Positions 55,897 to 64,000 of a DNA stretch of 64,000 nucleotides are shown one piece after another. The stretch comes from DASSQJ01 sp963773655 (lineage in GTDB: Bacteria; Actinomycetota; Actinomycetes; Actinomycetales; Dermatophilaceae), in NCBI GenBank assembly GCA_963773655.1, contig CAVZBX010000004.1, forward strand, positions 1-64,000. The letters run 5' to 3'. Made by a program: the position numbers and the translations under genes. The notes beneath the pieces are model-generated. The model did no database searches, had not been told where the DNA came from, and was given only the letters and a program-made list of their open reading frames with translations. Positions within the stretch are counted from its first letter, which is position 1. The number at the start of each line of letters is the position of its first letter.

Positions 55897-56095
55897 GTGC
55901 CGTCGACTGATGCCGTGTCGGGAGACGGCGACGACGGCGATGACGTCACGGCCGGCACTGACGAGCGGGCGGTGCCCCCGGTCGGCGCGAGCGACCGGGA
56001 GCACCCTGCCTCCCTGGTGGTCGACGGGCTGGTCGGGGGCCTGGCGGATGCCGCGTCCGAGGAGGCGATGTTGCTCGCCGTCATCGGCCGGTTTC
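55897..56095 (+). other. Possible short coding remnant, weak
   Basis: Between the permease and the hydrolase stop, the plus strand reads an acidic peptide (DGDDGDDVTAGTDERAVPPVGAS..VVDGLVGGLADAASEEAMLL) with GC3-rich codons that then runs antisense into the hydrolase. No ribosome site and no known family. It may be a gene remnant or chance. Confidence 0.25.
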
Positions 56096-57659
56096 GTGCA
56101 GGACGGTGTCGGTCAGGTAGGCGACGAACTCGTCCGGCTGCTCCCACAGGGGCCGGTGCCCGGAGGTGTCGAGAACCGTCAGGTCCTTGGTCGGCGCCTC
56201 GATCATCGGGTACCACTCGGCGAACGGCTCCGCCCGGCCGGCTGCCTCGTGCGCGCCCTGGACGAAGAACACGGGGATCTCGAAGTCGGTGGCGCTCTCC
56301 CGGAAGTCGATGTCCTGCAGCTGGGGGTAGAGCGCCGCGAAGGTGTCCATGAAGGCGCCGAGGACGTGTACCTGGTCGATGAGTGAGTACTCGGGCACGA
56401 GCAGGTTCTCCGACATCTGGGCGGCGCCCTCGGAGTTGCCGGTGTGGTCGTAGGGGTACACGTCCTTCTCGTGGGCCAGCGCCGTCTCGTAGGGGAACAT
56501 CGCCTCGTACGGCGGCGGGCCCGCTGCCCGCAGCTCGGCGGCAAGGCCGTCGTTGCCGGAGCGGGTCGCCCAGGCGAGCGTGTCGGCGTAGAAGATCCGG
56601 TCGGATGCCTGCTGGCTGACCATCTGCCCGGTGCCGATGAACGCCCGGTACAGCTCCGGCCGTTCCTGGACCGCGAGGACGCCGAGGGTGCTTCCCCAGG
56701 ACTGGCCGAGGAGGTAGATCGCGTCGGTGTCGAACCGGTCGCGCAGGTAGCCGGTCAGCTCGATGGTGTCCGCGACGTAGCCGTCGAGGGTCACCGTGTC
56801 CGTCGGGTCCAGGGCGGGATAGGACGTGCCGGTACCGCGCTGGTCCCAGGTGACCACCGTGAAGTGCTGCTCGAGCTCGGGCAGGTGGCGACGCATCGCG
56901 CCGAGCTCGGAGCCCCCGGGTCCACCCGCCAGGAAGAGCAGGCACGGGGTTGTCGATGCTGGTGCCACGGATCATCACGCCGAGCTCGTGGCCCCCGATG
57001 TCCACGGTCGTCAGCTCGGCCACGGATCCCTTCACCGGTGTCCCGTCCGGGCCGGTGATCGGCGCGGTCGACGCGGGTCGGGCGAGACCGGCCGCCAACG
57101 CGACGAGCACCAGGGCGCCGATGTTCGCACCGGCGAGACGCAGTCCTCGCGCCCAGCTCCGGGACCCACGGTGAGGGTCGACGGCCCGTGCTCGCGCCAT
57201 CCCTGCGCCCACCGCTGCCCCGAGGACCAGGGGCAGGAGCGCCAGCAGCGCGTGGAAGCCACGTCCGGTGATCAGGGCGATGGCCCCGTAGAAGCTCGCG
57301 TGGATGCCGTCGACCATCGGGCCGTCCACGCGCAGCCGCGCCAGCTCGAACACCACGACGAACGTCGCCGGCGCCATGAGCATCGACCACCGGCTGCGCA
57401 GCAGGAACCCGGCGGCACCGCCGACGCCGAGGCTGACGACGATCGACACGATCGCGGCCGTGGACGTCAGCGGCCCACGGGGAGTCCACCATCCGGCTGC
57501 CAGAGCCCACCCGGCGACGAGCAGGACGGCGGCAGCGGCGGCGACCCGCCCGGCGTCGGGGAGCCCGCTGGCCCCCCGACGCCCGGGGGGCCCGCCGGGC
57601 GCTGGTGGCTGCACGGTGGTCCTGGTGGCGACCGGCTGGTCGTGGAGGTCGTTGCTCAT
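56081..57659 (-). pseudogene. Membrane-anchored alpha/beta hydrolase, apparent frameshift
   Basis: Read through the break this is about 525 residues: a proline-rich N-terminus, four to five membrane helices (about 40-205), then an alpha/beta hydrolase of the proline-iminopeptidase type (VTWDQRGTGTSYPALDP; nucleophile Ser in LLGQSWGSTLG; GHRPLWEQPDEF with the His). AAGGAG precedes ATG 57659. The frame breaks at 56941-56942, between GTSIDNPV and LLFLAGGPGGSELG; deleting one base of the GG restores a smooth reading. The break lies just before the oxyanion-hole segment, so each half alone would be inactive. It is divergent from the histidine kinase and may be its target. Confidence 0.82.
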
Positions 57660-57818
57660 CGTCGGCTCCTTGCTCGTCGTGGCTCTTCTGACCCAACTCT
57701 CGAGCGGGGAGCGGTCGCCGTCGTCCCCCTGGTGGCTCGACCTCGCCCCCGGAGGGGGACCGCGGGGTCCCCCCGTGGGGGGACGCGGACGCCGGCTGCT
57801 CGGCGGTACGGTCGTCAC

Positions 57819-59036
57819 GTGGATGGTTGGACCCAGCCCGACCGGCGCCACCCTCGCGGCGCGTGGTGGCTTGCCACCGACGTCATGGTCGCCGGCCTGT
57901 TCACCTGGATCACCGTCGTCTCGCTGCAGAGCGAGGCGTACATCGACCAGTACGGCGCGGTCCAGGGTGCGGGATGGGTGCTGGCGCTCAGCCCCAACGC
58001 CCTGCTGCTCGTACGGCGCCGTTACCCGGTCGCCGCCCTGGGGGCGGCCACGCTCCTCTACCTCTGGGCCAGCGCGAGCCAGGGCGACAGCAACGCCCCC
58101 CTCGCGGTTCCCTTCTTCGCGTACTCCGTCGGCCTGACCCGCCCGCTCCGGGTGTCCGCGGCGTTCGTCGGGCTGGCGGCGCTGGCCCTGTCCACGGCGA
58201 CGTTCTACGGCCCGGGCGACCCCGACGCCCTGGTCATCGTCGTCTGGCTGCTGCTCTTCGGTGGGGGCTGGCTGCTCGCGGTCATCGTGCGCCGCAACCA
58301 GGACCGCGCCCAGCTGCTCTCCCGGGCCGTCGACGACCTCGAGTCACGGCAGGCCGAGGTCGCCGCCGAGGCGGTCGCCGACGAGCGGGCGCGCATCGCC
58401 CGCGAGCTGCACGACGCCGTCGGCCACGCGGTCAACGTCATGGTGCTGCAAGCCGGCGCAGCCCGGCTGTCGGGCGACCCGCGGAAGGCCTTCGACGCGC
58501 TGCACGAGGTGGAGAACCTCGGACGTACGGCTCTGACGGACCTGGACCACCTGCTCGGCCTGCTCGACGACAGCGACGCCCCCATCCGCGGCACTGCGAA
58601 GACCAGTGCCGACATCGCCGTCATGGTCGAGGAGATGCGAGCGGCCGGTGCCGACATCACCCTGGTCGACGACTGCCCGGCGCCGGTCGGCCGGCACGTG
58701 GGGGCAGCGGCCTACCGGATCGTCCAGGAGGCGCTGACCAACGCGCTCAAGCATGCCGGCGTGGCCCATGTCGAGGTCACGCTGTCGTGTACCGGCACGC
58801 ACCTGCACCTCCAGGTCGTCGACGACGGCCGGCTCCCGCCGCCGGTCCACCCGCCGCGCAGTGGCGGACGCGGCATCGCAGGGATGACCGAGCGCGCCAA
58901 GGTCCTCGGTGGGCGGCTGACCGCCGGCCCGGTCGACGGCGGCGGGTTCCGCGTCGAGGCGGTCCTGCCCCTGACGGCCGAGGACCAGCCGGGACCTGCC
59001 GTCCCAGGGCCGCCCGTGCGGGTCGTGGCGCCGTGA
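57819..59036 (+). CDS. Sensor histidine kinase (HisKA_3/NarX-DesK type)
   Basis: A 405-residue kinase. Four to five membrane helices fill residues 15-165; the dimerisation helix contains the phospho-acceptor H198 in RIARELHDAVGHAVNVM; the ATP-binding domain has AAYRIVQEALTNALKHA and SGGRGIAGMTERAKVLGG. It passes phosphate to the response regulator encoded next (GTGA overlap). The signal is not known. The start GTG has only a weak ribosome site. Confidence 0.9.
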   Translation: MDGWTQPDRRHPRGAWWLATDVMVAGLFTWITVVSLQSEAYIDQYGAVQGAGWVLALSPNALLLVRRRYPVAALGAATLLYLWASASQGDSNAPLAVPFFAYSVGLTRPLRVSAAFVGLAALALSTATFYGPGDPDALVIVVWLLLFGGGWLLAVIVRRNQDRAQLLSRAVDDLESRQAEVAAEAVADERARIARELHDAVGHAVNVMVLQAGAARLSGDPRKAFDALHEVENLGRTALTDLDHLLGLLDDSDAPIRGTAKTSADIAVMVEEMRAAGADITLVDDCPAPVGRHVGAAAYRIVQEALTNALKHAGVAHVEVTLSCTGTHLHLQVVDDGRLPPPVHPPRSGGRGIAGMTERAKVLGGRLTAGPVDGGGFRVEAVLPLTAEDQPGPAVPGPPVRVVAP

Positions 59037-59722
59037 TCCGCGTGCTCGTCGTCGACGACGACACGCTGGTGCGGGCCGGGCTGCGGATGATGATCGAGAC
59101 GCAGGACGACCTCGTCGTCGCCGGCGAAGCGGCCGATGGGGACGCCGCGGTCACCCTGGCCCACCGGCTGCGGCCGGACGTCGTCCTCATGGACATCCGG
59201 ATGCCCGGGATGGACGGTATCGAGGCCACCCGGCGCATCACCCAGGGCACCGAGGCCGATGCGCAGGGTGACCCCCCACGCGTGGTCATCCTCACCACGT
59301 TCGAGATCGACAGGTACGTCTACGAAGCCGTGCGTGCCGGCGCCAGCGGCTTCCTGCTGAAGCGCACCCCACCCGAGGACCTCCTCGCGGGTATCCGCAC
59401 CATCGCGGACGGGGACGCGCTGCTCTCGCCCTCGGTCACTCGCCGCCTGATGCGCGAGTTCGCGAGGACGACGGCGGACAGCCCGTTCCCCAGCGGCACC
59501 AGTGGCCTGGCCCGGCTCACCAACCGCGAACGAGAGGTGCTCGTGCACATCGGTAGGGGCCTGGCGAACCAGGAGATCGCCCACGAGCTGAACCTCGGTG
59601 AGAGCACGGTCAAGACGCACGTCAAGCGGATCCTCATGAAGCTGGCACTGCGGGACCGGGTCCACGCGGTCGTCTTCGCGTATGAGACCGGGCTCCTGAG
59701 ACCTCGTGGGCCTGGTCCCTGA
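59033..59722 (+). CDS. NarL/LuxR-family response regulator
   Basis: A 229-residue regulator: receiver domain with acidic pocket VDDD, phosphorylation site D54 in VLMDIRMPGMDG, and Lys in FLLKRTPPEDLL; then a LuxR HTH, LTNREREVLVHIGRGLANQEIAHELNLGESTVKTHVKRIL. Pairs with the upstream kinase; the divergent hydrolase gene across about 160 bases is a plausible target. Confidence 0.93.
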   Translation: MIRVLVVDDDTLVRAGLRMMIETQDDLVVAGEAADGDAAVTLAHRLRPDVVLMDIRMPGMDGIEATRRITQGTEADAQGDPPRVVILTTFEIDRYVYEAVRAGASGFLLKRTPPEDLLAGIRTIADGDALLSPSVTRRLMREFARTTADSPFPSGTSGLARLTNREREVLVHIGRGLANQEIAHELNLGESTVKTHVKRILMKLALRDRVHAVVFAYETGLLRPRGPGP

Positions 59723-59998
59723 CCGCGCCCGCCACGGCTTCAGCGCGACCGCGTGGGCCACTTGTCGAACCCGTCGCCGCAGCAGCCGCGGACCGGTGCA
59801 CGGTCCGTGCGACGCAGGGGCCGTCTCCGCCGCCTGCCACCGGATCCGGCAGGGGCCGGACCTCGGGGTGGATGTGGGGCGATCACCCGACCGACGCTCC
59901 TCCGTTCGGCGGGATGGTCCGGCTCATCGCCTGATTCTCCCGAGCGTCGGAGACCGGTTTGCTGGTTGCAGGACGCGCCTCGGGAGGGGGGTAGCTCG

Positions 59999-60274
59999 AT
60001 GTTCGGTGCGAGACACGAGCCGGCCACTGATCCGGTGGCTGCCTGCACTGTCGATGCGGTCCATCGACGCGACCACCAGCACGGAGAGGACGAGGCCTGC
60101 CGTCCGCACCTGATCGAGGTCGTCCACCTGGGTCGACGAGCCGTCGCGGTGTGCCACGACTGTCGTGAGGACTCCGGCTTCCTGCCCCAGCGTGACGCGG
60201 ACCAGCTGGCGTCGACCCACCGCCAGGAGACAGCCGTCGGCACAGGCCCCTCACATCCCGCCCCCGGGACGTGA
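59999..60274 (+). CDS. Small Cys/His-rich protein, possible metal binding
   Basis: A 91-residue protein with HRRDHQHGEDEACRPHLIEVVHLGRRAVAVCHDCREDSGFLP; three Cys and several His could form a zinc site. GGGAGGGGGG precedes the ATG. Similar short CHDC-containing proteins occur in actinobacteria, without known function. The 276 bases between the response regulator and this gene contain nothing I recognise. Confidence 0.55.
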   Translation: MFGARHEPATDPVAACTVDAVHRRDHQHGEDEACRPHLIEVVHLGRRAVAVCHDCREDSGFLPQRDADQLASTHRQETAVGTGPSHPAPGT

Positions 60275-60395
60275 GCCCACCCCGTCGACGGGCGCGCCCA
60301 CGAGCGTCTCCGGTGGCAGGTCCCACTCTCGGGCCGCGACCATGAGGGCGACGAGCACCAGCGGCCGCTCCTGCTGACGGACGCCGATGGTGCCC
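60251..60395 (-). pseudogene. 3' fragment of an unidentified gene
   Basis: On the minus strand about 48 GC3-rich codons (DLGTIGVRQQERPLVLVALM, then AAREWDLPPETLVGAP and VDGVGSR) end at a stop inside the preceding gene's 3' end. There is no start or family N-terminus; upstream, the plus strand becomes coding for a DUF1214 fragment. It looks like the tail of a gene cut by rearrangement. Family not recognised. Confidence 0.35.
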
Positions 60396-60728
60396 AGGTC
60401 AGGGGACAACGACGACGTCGTCCACGTCGATGCCGACCGGCTGCCTCCCGCGGCGGCGTTCTGGTCCGTGACCATGTACGACGCGGAGGGGTACCAGGCG
60501 GCGAACGAGATCGACCGCTTCGCCATCGGCGACCGCGACGCACTGGAGTACAACGCCGACGGCAGCCTGGACGTCCACATCCAGCACGAGAACCCCGGCC
60601 CCGGCCGGGTGTCGAACCGGCTGCCCGCGCCGCTCGGTCCGTTGGGGACCACCGTGCGCCTGTACGCGCCCCGGCTGAGCGCTCTCGACGGGAGGTGGAC
60701 CCCGCCCCCCGTCCGCAGGGTGCGCTGA
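60387..60728 (+). pseudogene. C-terminal fragment of a DUF1214 protein
   Basis: A 113-codon frame that matches only the end of DUF1214 proteins: PPAAAFWSVTMYDAEGYQAANEIDRFAIGDRDALEYNADGSLDVHIQHENPG, then NRLPAPLGPLGTTVRLYAPRLSALDGRWTPPPV. The N-terminal DUF1254 and the first half of DUF1214 are missing and no ribosome site precedes ATG 60387. Probably a decayed gene. Confidence 0.7.
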
Positions 60729-60780
60729 CCTCGCGGTGACACGGAGTCGGCGCCGGCGGAGCGGGTGCTCGCGGGACGGG

Positions 60781-61176
60781 TCAGCCGAGCATGAAGGCGG
60801 CGTCCGCCTTCGGGTCGAAGGCCAGGTGCCAGTGCTCGGCGAGCTTGTGGTCACGCACGCGGTACACGTCGGCGTACCTGGCGGTGAGGCTGCGGCCACC
60901 CATGGTCATGCCGTCCTCGTGGATGATGACGACGTTGTCGTCGCTGGCCAGGATGTCGTGGACCTCCATCGAGGTCATCTCGAGGCCGGAGTCCTGGAAC
61001 ACCCTGCCCAGGAACGCCAACGTCTCGTCCTTGCCGCGGTAGTCGCCTTCCATGCCGGCTGCCGACTCGTGCCACACGATGTCCTCGTGCAGGAGCCCTG
61101 CGAACGTCGCCATGTCGCCCCGTGAGAGAGCCTCGTAGGCGGAACGGACCACCGCTGCGTCCGGGTGCTCGCTCAT
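60781..61176 (-). CDS. SnoaL-like (NTF2-fold) protein
   Basis: A 131-residue protein: VRSAYEALSRGDMATFAGLLHEDIVWHESAAGMEGDYRGKDETLAFLGRVFQ, then DVYRVRDHKLAEHWHLAFDPKADAAFM. This is the SnoaL/nuclear-transport-factor-2 fold with the usual Trp-His pocket residues; members are isomerases, hydrolases or ligand binders. GAAGGGA precedes the ATG. A 22-bp palindrome lies 60-81 bases upstream, so it is probably under specific control. Confidence 0.85.
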   Translation of the reverse strand: MSEHPDAAVVRSAYEALSRGDMATFAGLLHEDIVWHESAAGMEGDYRGKDETLAFLGRVFQDSGLEMTSMEVHDILASDDNVVIIHEDGMTMGGRSLTARYADVYRVRDHKLAEHWHLAFDPKADAAFMLG

Positions 61177-61235
61177 CCGGATGTCCCTTCTCCTGTGCGT
61201 GCTGTCGCACATTCTGGTGACGGCCTCCGCCGCTG

Positions 61236-61257
61236 ACATCACTCGATCGAGTGATGT
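61236..61257. promoter_or_regulatory. Perfect 22-bp palindrome, probable operator
   Basis: The inverted repeat is perfect over 22 bases, centred between 61246 and 61247; its inner 18 bases read ATCACTCGATCGAGTGAT. It lies upstream of the SnoaL-like gene. Length and symmetry fit a dimeric TetR- or MarR-type repressor site. No gene for such a repressor is adjacent. Confidence 0.7.
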
Positions 61258-61334
61258 GACCGGCCGGGTCCGCCGGCCACGCCGAGCCGTCGGGGGCAGG
61301 TCAGGCGAGGCGGCAGCACGAGCCGGGGAGGCGC

Positions 61335-61530
61335 GTGCTGAGGAAGGTCGAGGTCCGGGTCTGGATCGACCGTCCCGTGGAGGACGTGTACGCCTGCGTC
61401 GCGGACTTCGACCGCCGGCCGGAGTGGGTGCTCCCGCCCGTGATGCCGGCGTTCGTCCGGTCCGTGTACGCCCGGAACCTCGCGAGGCCGAAGGCGACCC
61501 TCGAGGCGCAGCCGTCCTGGGGGCGCGACC
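61335..61530 (+). pseudogene. 5' fragment of an SRPBCC-like gene
   Basis: From GTG 61335 about 65 GC3-rich codons read KVEVRVWIDRPVEDVYACVADFDRRPEW, the first strand and helix of an SRPBCC/polyketide cyclase domain. GC3 bias and similarity stop at about 61530, where the frame becomes atypical (CTCACAGGAGCTCAT). It looks truncated by a rearrangement. Confidence 0.45.
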
Positions 61531-61540
61531 TCACAGGAGC

Positions 61541-61711
61541 TCATCCGGTCGACGTGGAGGCGGCGAGCAGTCGCCGGAACGCCGGGAGGTCGCCGACGAG
61601 CTGGCGGTGGCCCACCCAGCGGAGCATCGGCCTCACGAGGGCGCCGAGCACGAGGCGCCGGTTCACCGCCGCGCACTCGAGCCCAAGCCGACGCCCCAGG
61701 TGCCTCGGCAT
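61541..61711 (-). CDS. Short ORF or gene fragment of unknown function
   Basis: A 56-codon minus-strand frame, GC3-rich throughout: PRHLGRRLGLECAAVNRRL, VLGALVRPMLRWVGHRQLVG, DLPAFRRLLAA. It could be the end of a larger protein, since no clear ribosome site is seen. It abuts the SRPBCC-like fragment on the other strand; an inversion that split one gene would explain both, but this is speculative. Confidence 0.35.
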   Translation of the reverse strand: MPRHLGRRLGLECAAVNRRLVLGALVRPMLRWVGHRQLVGDLPAFRRLLAASTSTG

Positions 61712-61733
61712 CGTCGTCACCCCCGCTTGACTG

Positions 61734-61785
61734 ATACCCACCAGGGGTATAACGTCCGAATCGGAAAGATACCCCCACGGGGTAC
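61734..61785. promoter_or_regulatory. Two CsoR-type operators upstream of the copper operon
   Basis: ATACCC-ACCAG-GGGTAT (61734-61750) and TACCCC-CAC-GGGGTA (61770-61784) are perfect inverted repeats of the TACCC/GGGTA type bound by actinobacterial CsoR. They lie 17-68 bases before the csoR start, where binding would block transcription until copper is bound. Confidence 0.8.
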
Positions 61786-61801
61786 TAGAGGAGGCGGAGT
61801 C

Positions 61802-62095
61802 ATGACCCGTACGATGCCGGGATACATCGGCGAGAAGCAGGCGGTGCTCAACCGGCTGCGCCGTGTCGAGGGGCAGGTGCGCGGCCTGCAGCGGATGGTC
61901 GAGGACGACACGTACTGCATCGACATCCTCACCCAGGTCTCCGCGGTCACCCGGGCGCTGGAGAACGTGGCCCTGGGCCTGCTCGACGAGCACATGCGGC
62001 ACTGCGTGACCGACGCGGTCCGCGAGGGCGGCGACGAGGCCGACGCGAAGCTGACCGAGGCCTCTGCGGCGATCGCCCGGCTGGTGCGCTCGTGA
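61802..62095 (+). CDS. csoR: Copper-sensing repressor CsoR
   Basis: A 97-residue all-helical repressor. The copper ligands match CsoR: C39 (TYCIDILTQ), H64 and C68 (EHMRHCVTD). Basic residues in NRLRRVEGQVRGLQRM bind DNA. Cu(I) binding releases it from the operators. GAGGAGG precedes the ATG, and the copper chaperone and ATPase follow. The ligand set C-H-C is shared with other DUF156 sensors, but the neighbours settle the metal. Confidence 0.95.
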   Translation: MTRTMPGYIGEKQAVLNRLRRVEGQVRGLQRMVEDDTYCIDILTQVSAVTRALENVALGLLDEHMRHCVTDAVREGGDEADAKLTEASAAIARLVRS

Positions 62096-62138
62096 CGCGC
62101 TGAGAACGACCCGCACATCGACACCGGAAGGAACCGAG

Positions 62139-62357
62139 ATGAGCACCCAGACCTACTCCGTGACCGGCATGACCTGTGGTCACTGCGTGCACGCCGTGAC
62201 CAGCGAGCTGAAGGGACTGGACGGCGTGAGCGACGTCGAGGTCGAGCTCGTCGCCGGCGCCGCCTCGACCGTCACCGTCACCAGCGCCTCGCCGCTGGCC
62301 CGGGACGACGTCGCCGCGGCCCTCGACGAGGCCGGCGACTACCGCCTGGCCTCCTGA
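62139..62357 (+). CDS. copZ: Copper chaperone CopZ
   Basis: A 72-residue heavy-metal-associated domain with the Cu(I) site MTCGHC and ferredoxin-like beta-alpha pattern. It carries Cu(I) to CopA and CsoR. GGAAGGA precedes the ATG; 43 bases from csoR. Confidence 0.95.
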   Translation: MSTQTYSVTGMTCGHCVHAVTSELKGLDGVSDVEVELVAGAASTVTVTSASPLARDDVAAALDEAGDYRLAS

Positions 62358-62403
62358 ACCGCACCGAACCGGCGCCGGGACCCGGCGCGGGAAGGACCAC
62401 CTG

Positions 62404-64000
62404 ATGACACCCCAGCCGACTCCGGGCGTCGACCTCGGCCACGAGACCGAGCTCGTCATCGGAGGCATGACCTGTGCCTCCTGCGCGGCCCGGATCGAGA
62501 AGAAGCTCAACAAGATCGAGGGCGTGACGGCCAGCGTCAACTACGCCACGGAGAAGGCACGCGTGCACTTCCCCGACGGGGTGAGCGCGGCCGACCTCGT
62601 CGCGACGGTCGAGGCCACCGGCTACACCGCGGAGGTCCCCGCACCTCCCGTGGAGGACCGAGCAGAGGAGCGGCCCGGGGCCGAGCCCGACGAGGCCGCG
62701 GCGTGGCGCCGACGCCTCGTGGTGTCGGCGGTGCTCACCGTGCCGGTCGTGCTGCTGGCCATGGTGCCGTGGCTGCAGTTCGACAACTGGCAGTGGATCA
62801 GCCTCACCCTGGCCTCGCCCGTGGTGGTGTGGGGGGCGCTGCCGTTCCACCGGGCGGCCTGGACCAACGCCCGCCACGGGGCGGCGACGATGGACACCCT
62901 CATCTCGGTGGGGGTGAGCGCCGCCTACCTGTGGTCGCTGTGGGCGCTGCTCTTCACCTCGGCCGGGCACGGGGGGATGCGGATGGAGTTCACGTTGCTG
63001 CCGAGCTCCGCCGGAGGCGAGCCGGAGATCTACCTCGAGGTCGCCGCGGCGGTGACCGTGTTCATCCTCGCCGGGCGCTACTTCGAGGCGCGGGCCAAGC
63101 GTGACTCCGGCGCGGCCCTGCGGGCGCTGCTCGACCTCGGGGCCAAGGACGTGGCGGTCCTGCGCGGCTCCGGCGACGACGCCACAGAGGTGCGGGTGCC
63201 GGTCTCACAGCTCGCGGTCGGCGACCGCTTCGTCGTGCGCCCCGGCGAGAAGGTCGCCACCGACGGCGTCGTCGAGTCCGGCACCTCGGCGGTGGACGCG
63301 TCGATGCTCACCGGCGAGGCCGTCCCGGTCGAGGTGGGCCCCGGCGACACCGTCGTGGGGGCGACCGTCAACGCCGGCGGCCGGCTCGTCGTGCGGGCCA
63401 CCCGGGTCGGTGGCGACACCCAGCTGGCCCAGATGGCCCGGCTCGTCGAGGAGGCCCAGACCGGCAAGGCCGACGTCCAGCGCCTCGCGGACCGCGTCTC
63501 GGCCGTGTTCGTCCCGATCGTCATCGGGCTGTCCATCGCGACCCTGCTGGTGTGGCTGGCGACCGGGCACCCGGCGTCCGCCGCCTTCACCGCCGCCGTC
63601 GCGGTCCTCATCATCGCCTGCCCGTGCGCCCTGGGCCTGGCCACGCCGACGGCCCTGCTCGTCGGAACCGGCCGCGGGGCCCAGCTCGGCATCCTCATCA
63701 AGGGCCCGGAGATCCTCGAGTCCACCCGGGTCGTCGACACGATCGTCCTCGACAAGACCGGCACCGTGACCACCGGCGCGATGCGCCTCGTCGACGCCGT
63801 CCCCGCCGACGGCGTCGAGGTCGGCGACCTGCTGCGCACCGCCGGCGCCCTCGAGGCCGCCTCGGAGCACCCGATCGCCCATGCCGTCGCCACCGGCGCC
63901 GCCGAGCGGCTCGGCGCGACGCTCCCGCCGGTCGATGAGTTCTCCGCGAGCGCCGGCCTCGGCGTCCGGGGCGTCGTCGACGGGCACGCCGTCGTCGTCG
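62404..64000 (+). CDS. copA: Copper-exporting P-type ATPase CopA (5' part, runs off window)
   Basis: At least 532 residues with no stop before the window end. An N-terminal metal domain has C24-A-S-C27 (GMTCASCAAR); then membrane helices, the actuator domain with LTGEAVPVE, the transport-site CPC (C406-P-C408) in VLIIACPCALGLATPTA, the phosphorylation motif DKTGT (D450) and the start of the ATP-binding domain with SEHPIA. It pumps Cu(I) out of the cytoplasm. GGAAGGA precedes ATG 62404. Confidence 0.95.
   Translation, partial: MTPQPTPGVDLGHETELVIGGMTCASCAARIEKKLNKIEGVTASVNYATEKARVHFPDGVSAADLVATVEATGYTAEVPAPPVEDRAEERPGAEPDEAAAWRRRLVVSAVLTVPVVLLAMVPWLQFDNWQWISLTLASPVVVWGALPFHRAAWTNARHGAATMDTLISVGVSAAYLWSLWALLFTSAGHGGMRMEFTLLPSSAGGEPEIYLEVAAAVTVFILAGRYFEARAKRDSGAALRALLDLGAKDVAVLRGSGDDATEVRVPVSQLAVGDRFVVRPGEKVATDGVVESGTSAVDASMLTGEAVPVEVGPGDTVVGATVNAGGRLVVRATRVGGDTQLAQMARLVEEAQTGKADVQRLADRVSAVFVPIVIGLSIATLLVWLATGHPASAAFTAAVAVLIIACPCALGLATPTALLVGTGRGAQLGILIKGPEILESTRVVDTIVLDKTGTVTTGAMRLVDAVPADGVEVGDLLRTAGALEAASEHPIAHAVATGAAERLGATLPPVDEFSASAGLGVRGVVDGHAVVV

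Overview
The window is chromosomal DNA of a high-GC Gram-positive bacterium (Actinomycetota). Third codon positions are almost all G or C, GTG starts are common, and 4-base start/stop overlaps (ATGA, GTGA) are frequent. The block from about 9.2 to 22.5 kb (tRNA-Leu(CAG), fhaA, fhaB, pstP, rodA/ftsW, pbpA, pknB, trpG/pabA, class E sortase, DUF881, crgA, rhomboid, ppiA) matches the gene order beside the replication origin in mycobacteria and relatives. The lack of pknA and the overall gene set suggest Micrococcales, perhaps the Intrasporangiaceae group; this placement is an inference.

Layout. 0.1-3.7 kb: a small lipoprotein, then a tyrosinase fused to a von Willebrand A domain, coupled to a MelC1-like caddie. 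3.7-9.2 kb: an integrative element beside tRNA-Leu, with a non-coding lead region containing two strong palindromes, a MobF relaxase/helicase (frame-disrupted near its N-terminus), two small helix-turn-helix proteins (one excisionase-like) and a tyrosine integrase next to the tRNA 3' end. 9.4-22.5 kb: a pirin, then the cell-growth and Ser/Thr phosphorylation operon and its usual neighbours, including a 52-residue membrane protein between trpG and sortase. 22.6-31.1 kb: stress and envelope functions (SRPBCC protein, Lys/Ala-rich coiled-coil protein, four-helix-bundle protein, vWA lipoprotein, lytic transglycosylase-like protein, cyclic-nucleotide-binding protein, carotenoid-type oxidoreductase, thioredoxin-like protein). 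31.2-38.3 kb: a same-strand run with a winged-helix/hydrolase fusion, an FAD reductase, an OsmC protein, a large ATPase regulator (frame-disrupted), a cupin and a small protein. 38.4-45.7 kb: antiporter, CPBP protease, SNF2-type helicase and small conserved proteins. 45.8-51.7 kb: a TetR-controlled catabolic operon in which one polypeptide fuses a class II aldolase to a class III aminotransferase, followed by an MFS transporter and an FGGY kinase. 51.8-59.7 kb: wax-ester-synthase-like acyltransferase, ABC exporter, frame-disrupted membrane hydrolase and a two-component system. 59.7-61.7 kb: a patch of gene fragments. 61.7-64 kb: a CsoR-CopZ-CopA copper operon running off the window end.

Four otherwise intact genes (relaxase, fhaA, the ATPase regulator, the membrane hydrolase) each carry one frame break repaired by a 1-2 nt change, and each break is in GC-rich sequence. 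Sequencing error is therefore a serious alternative to real pseudogenes.

The most unusual items are the aldolase-aminotransferase fusion operon, the tyrosinase-vWA fusion with its coupled caddie, the relaxase split between its catalytic tyrosines and metal-binding histidines, an internally deleted DUF4242 protein coupled to a secreted protein, and a 22-bp perfect palindrome upstream of a SnoaL-like gene.
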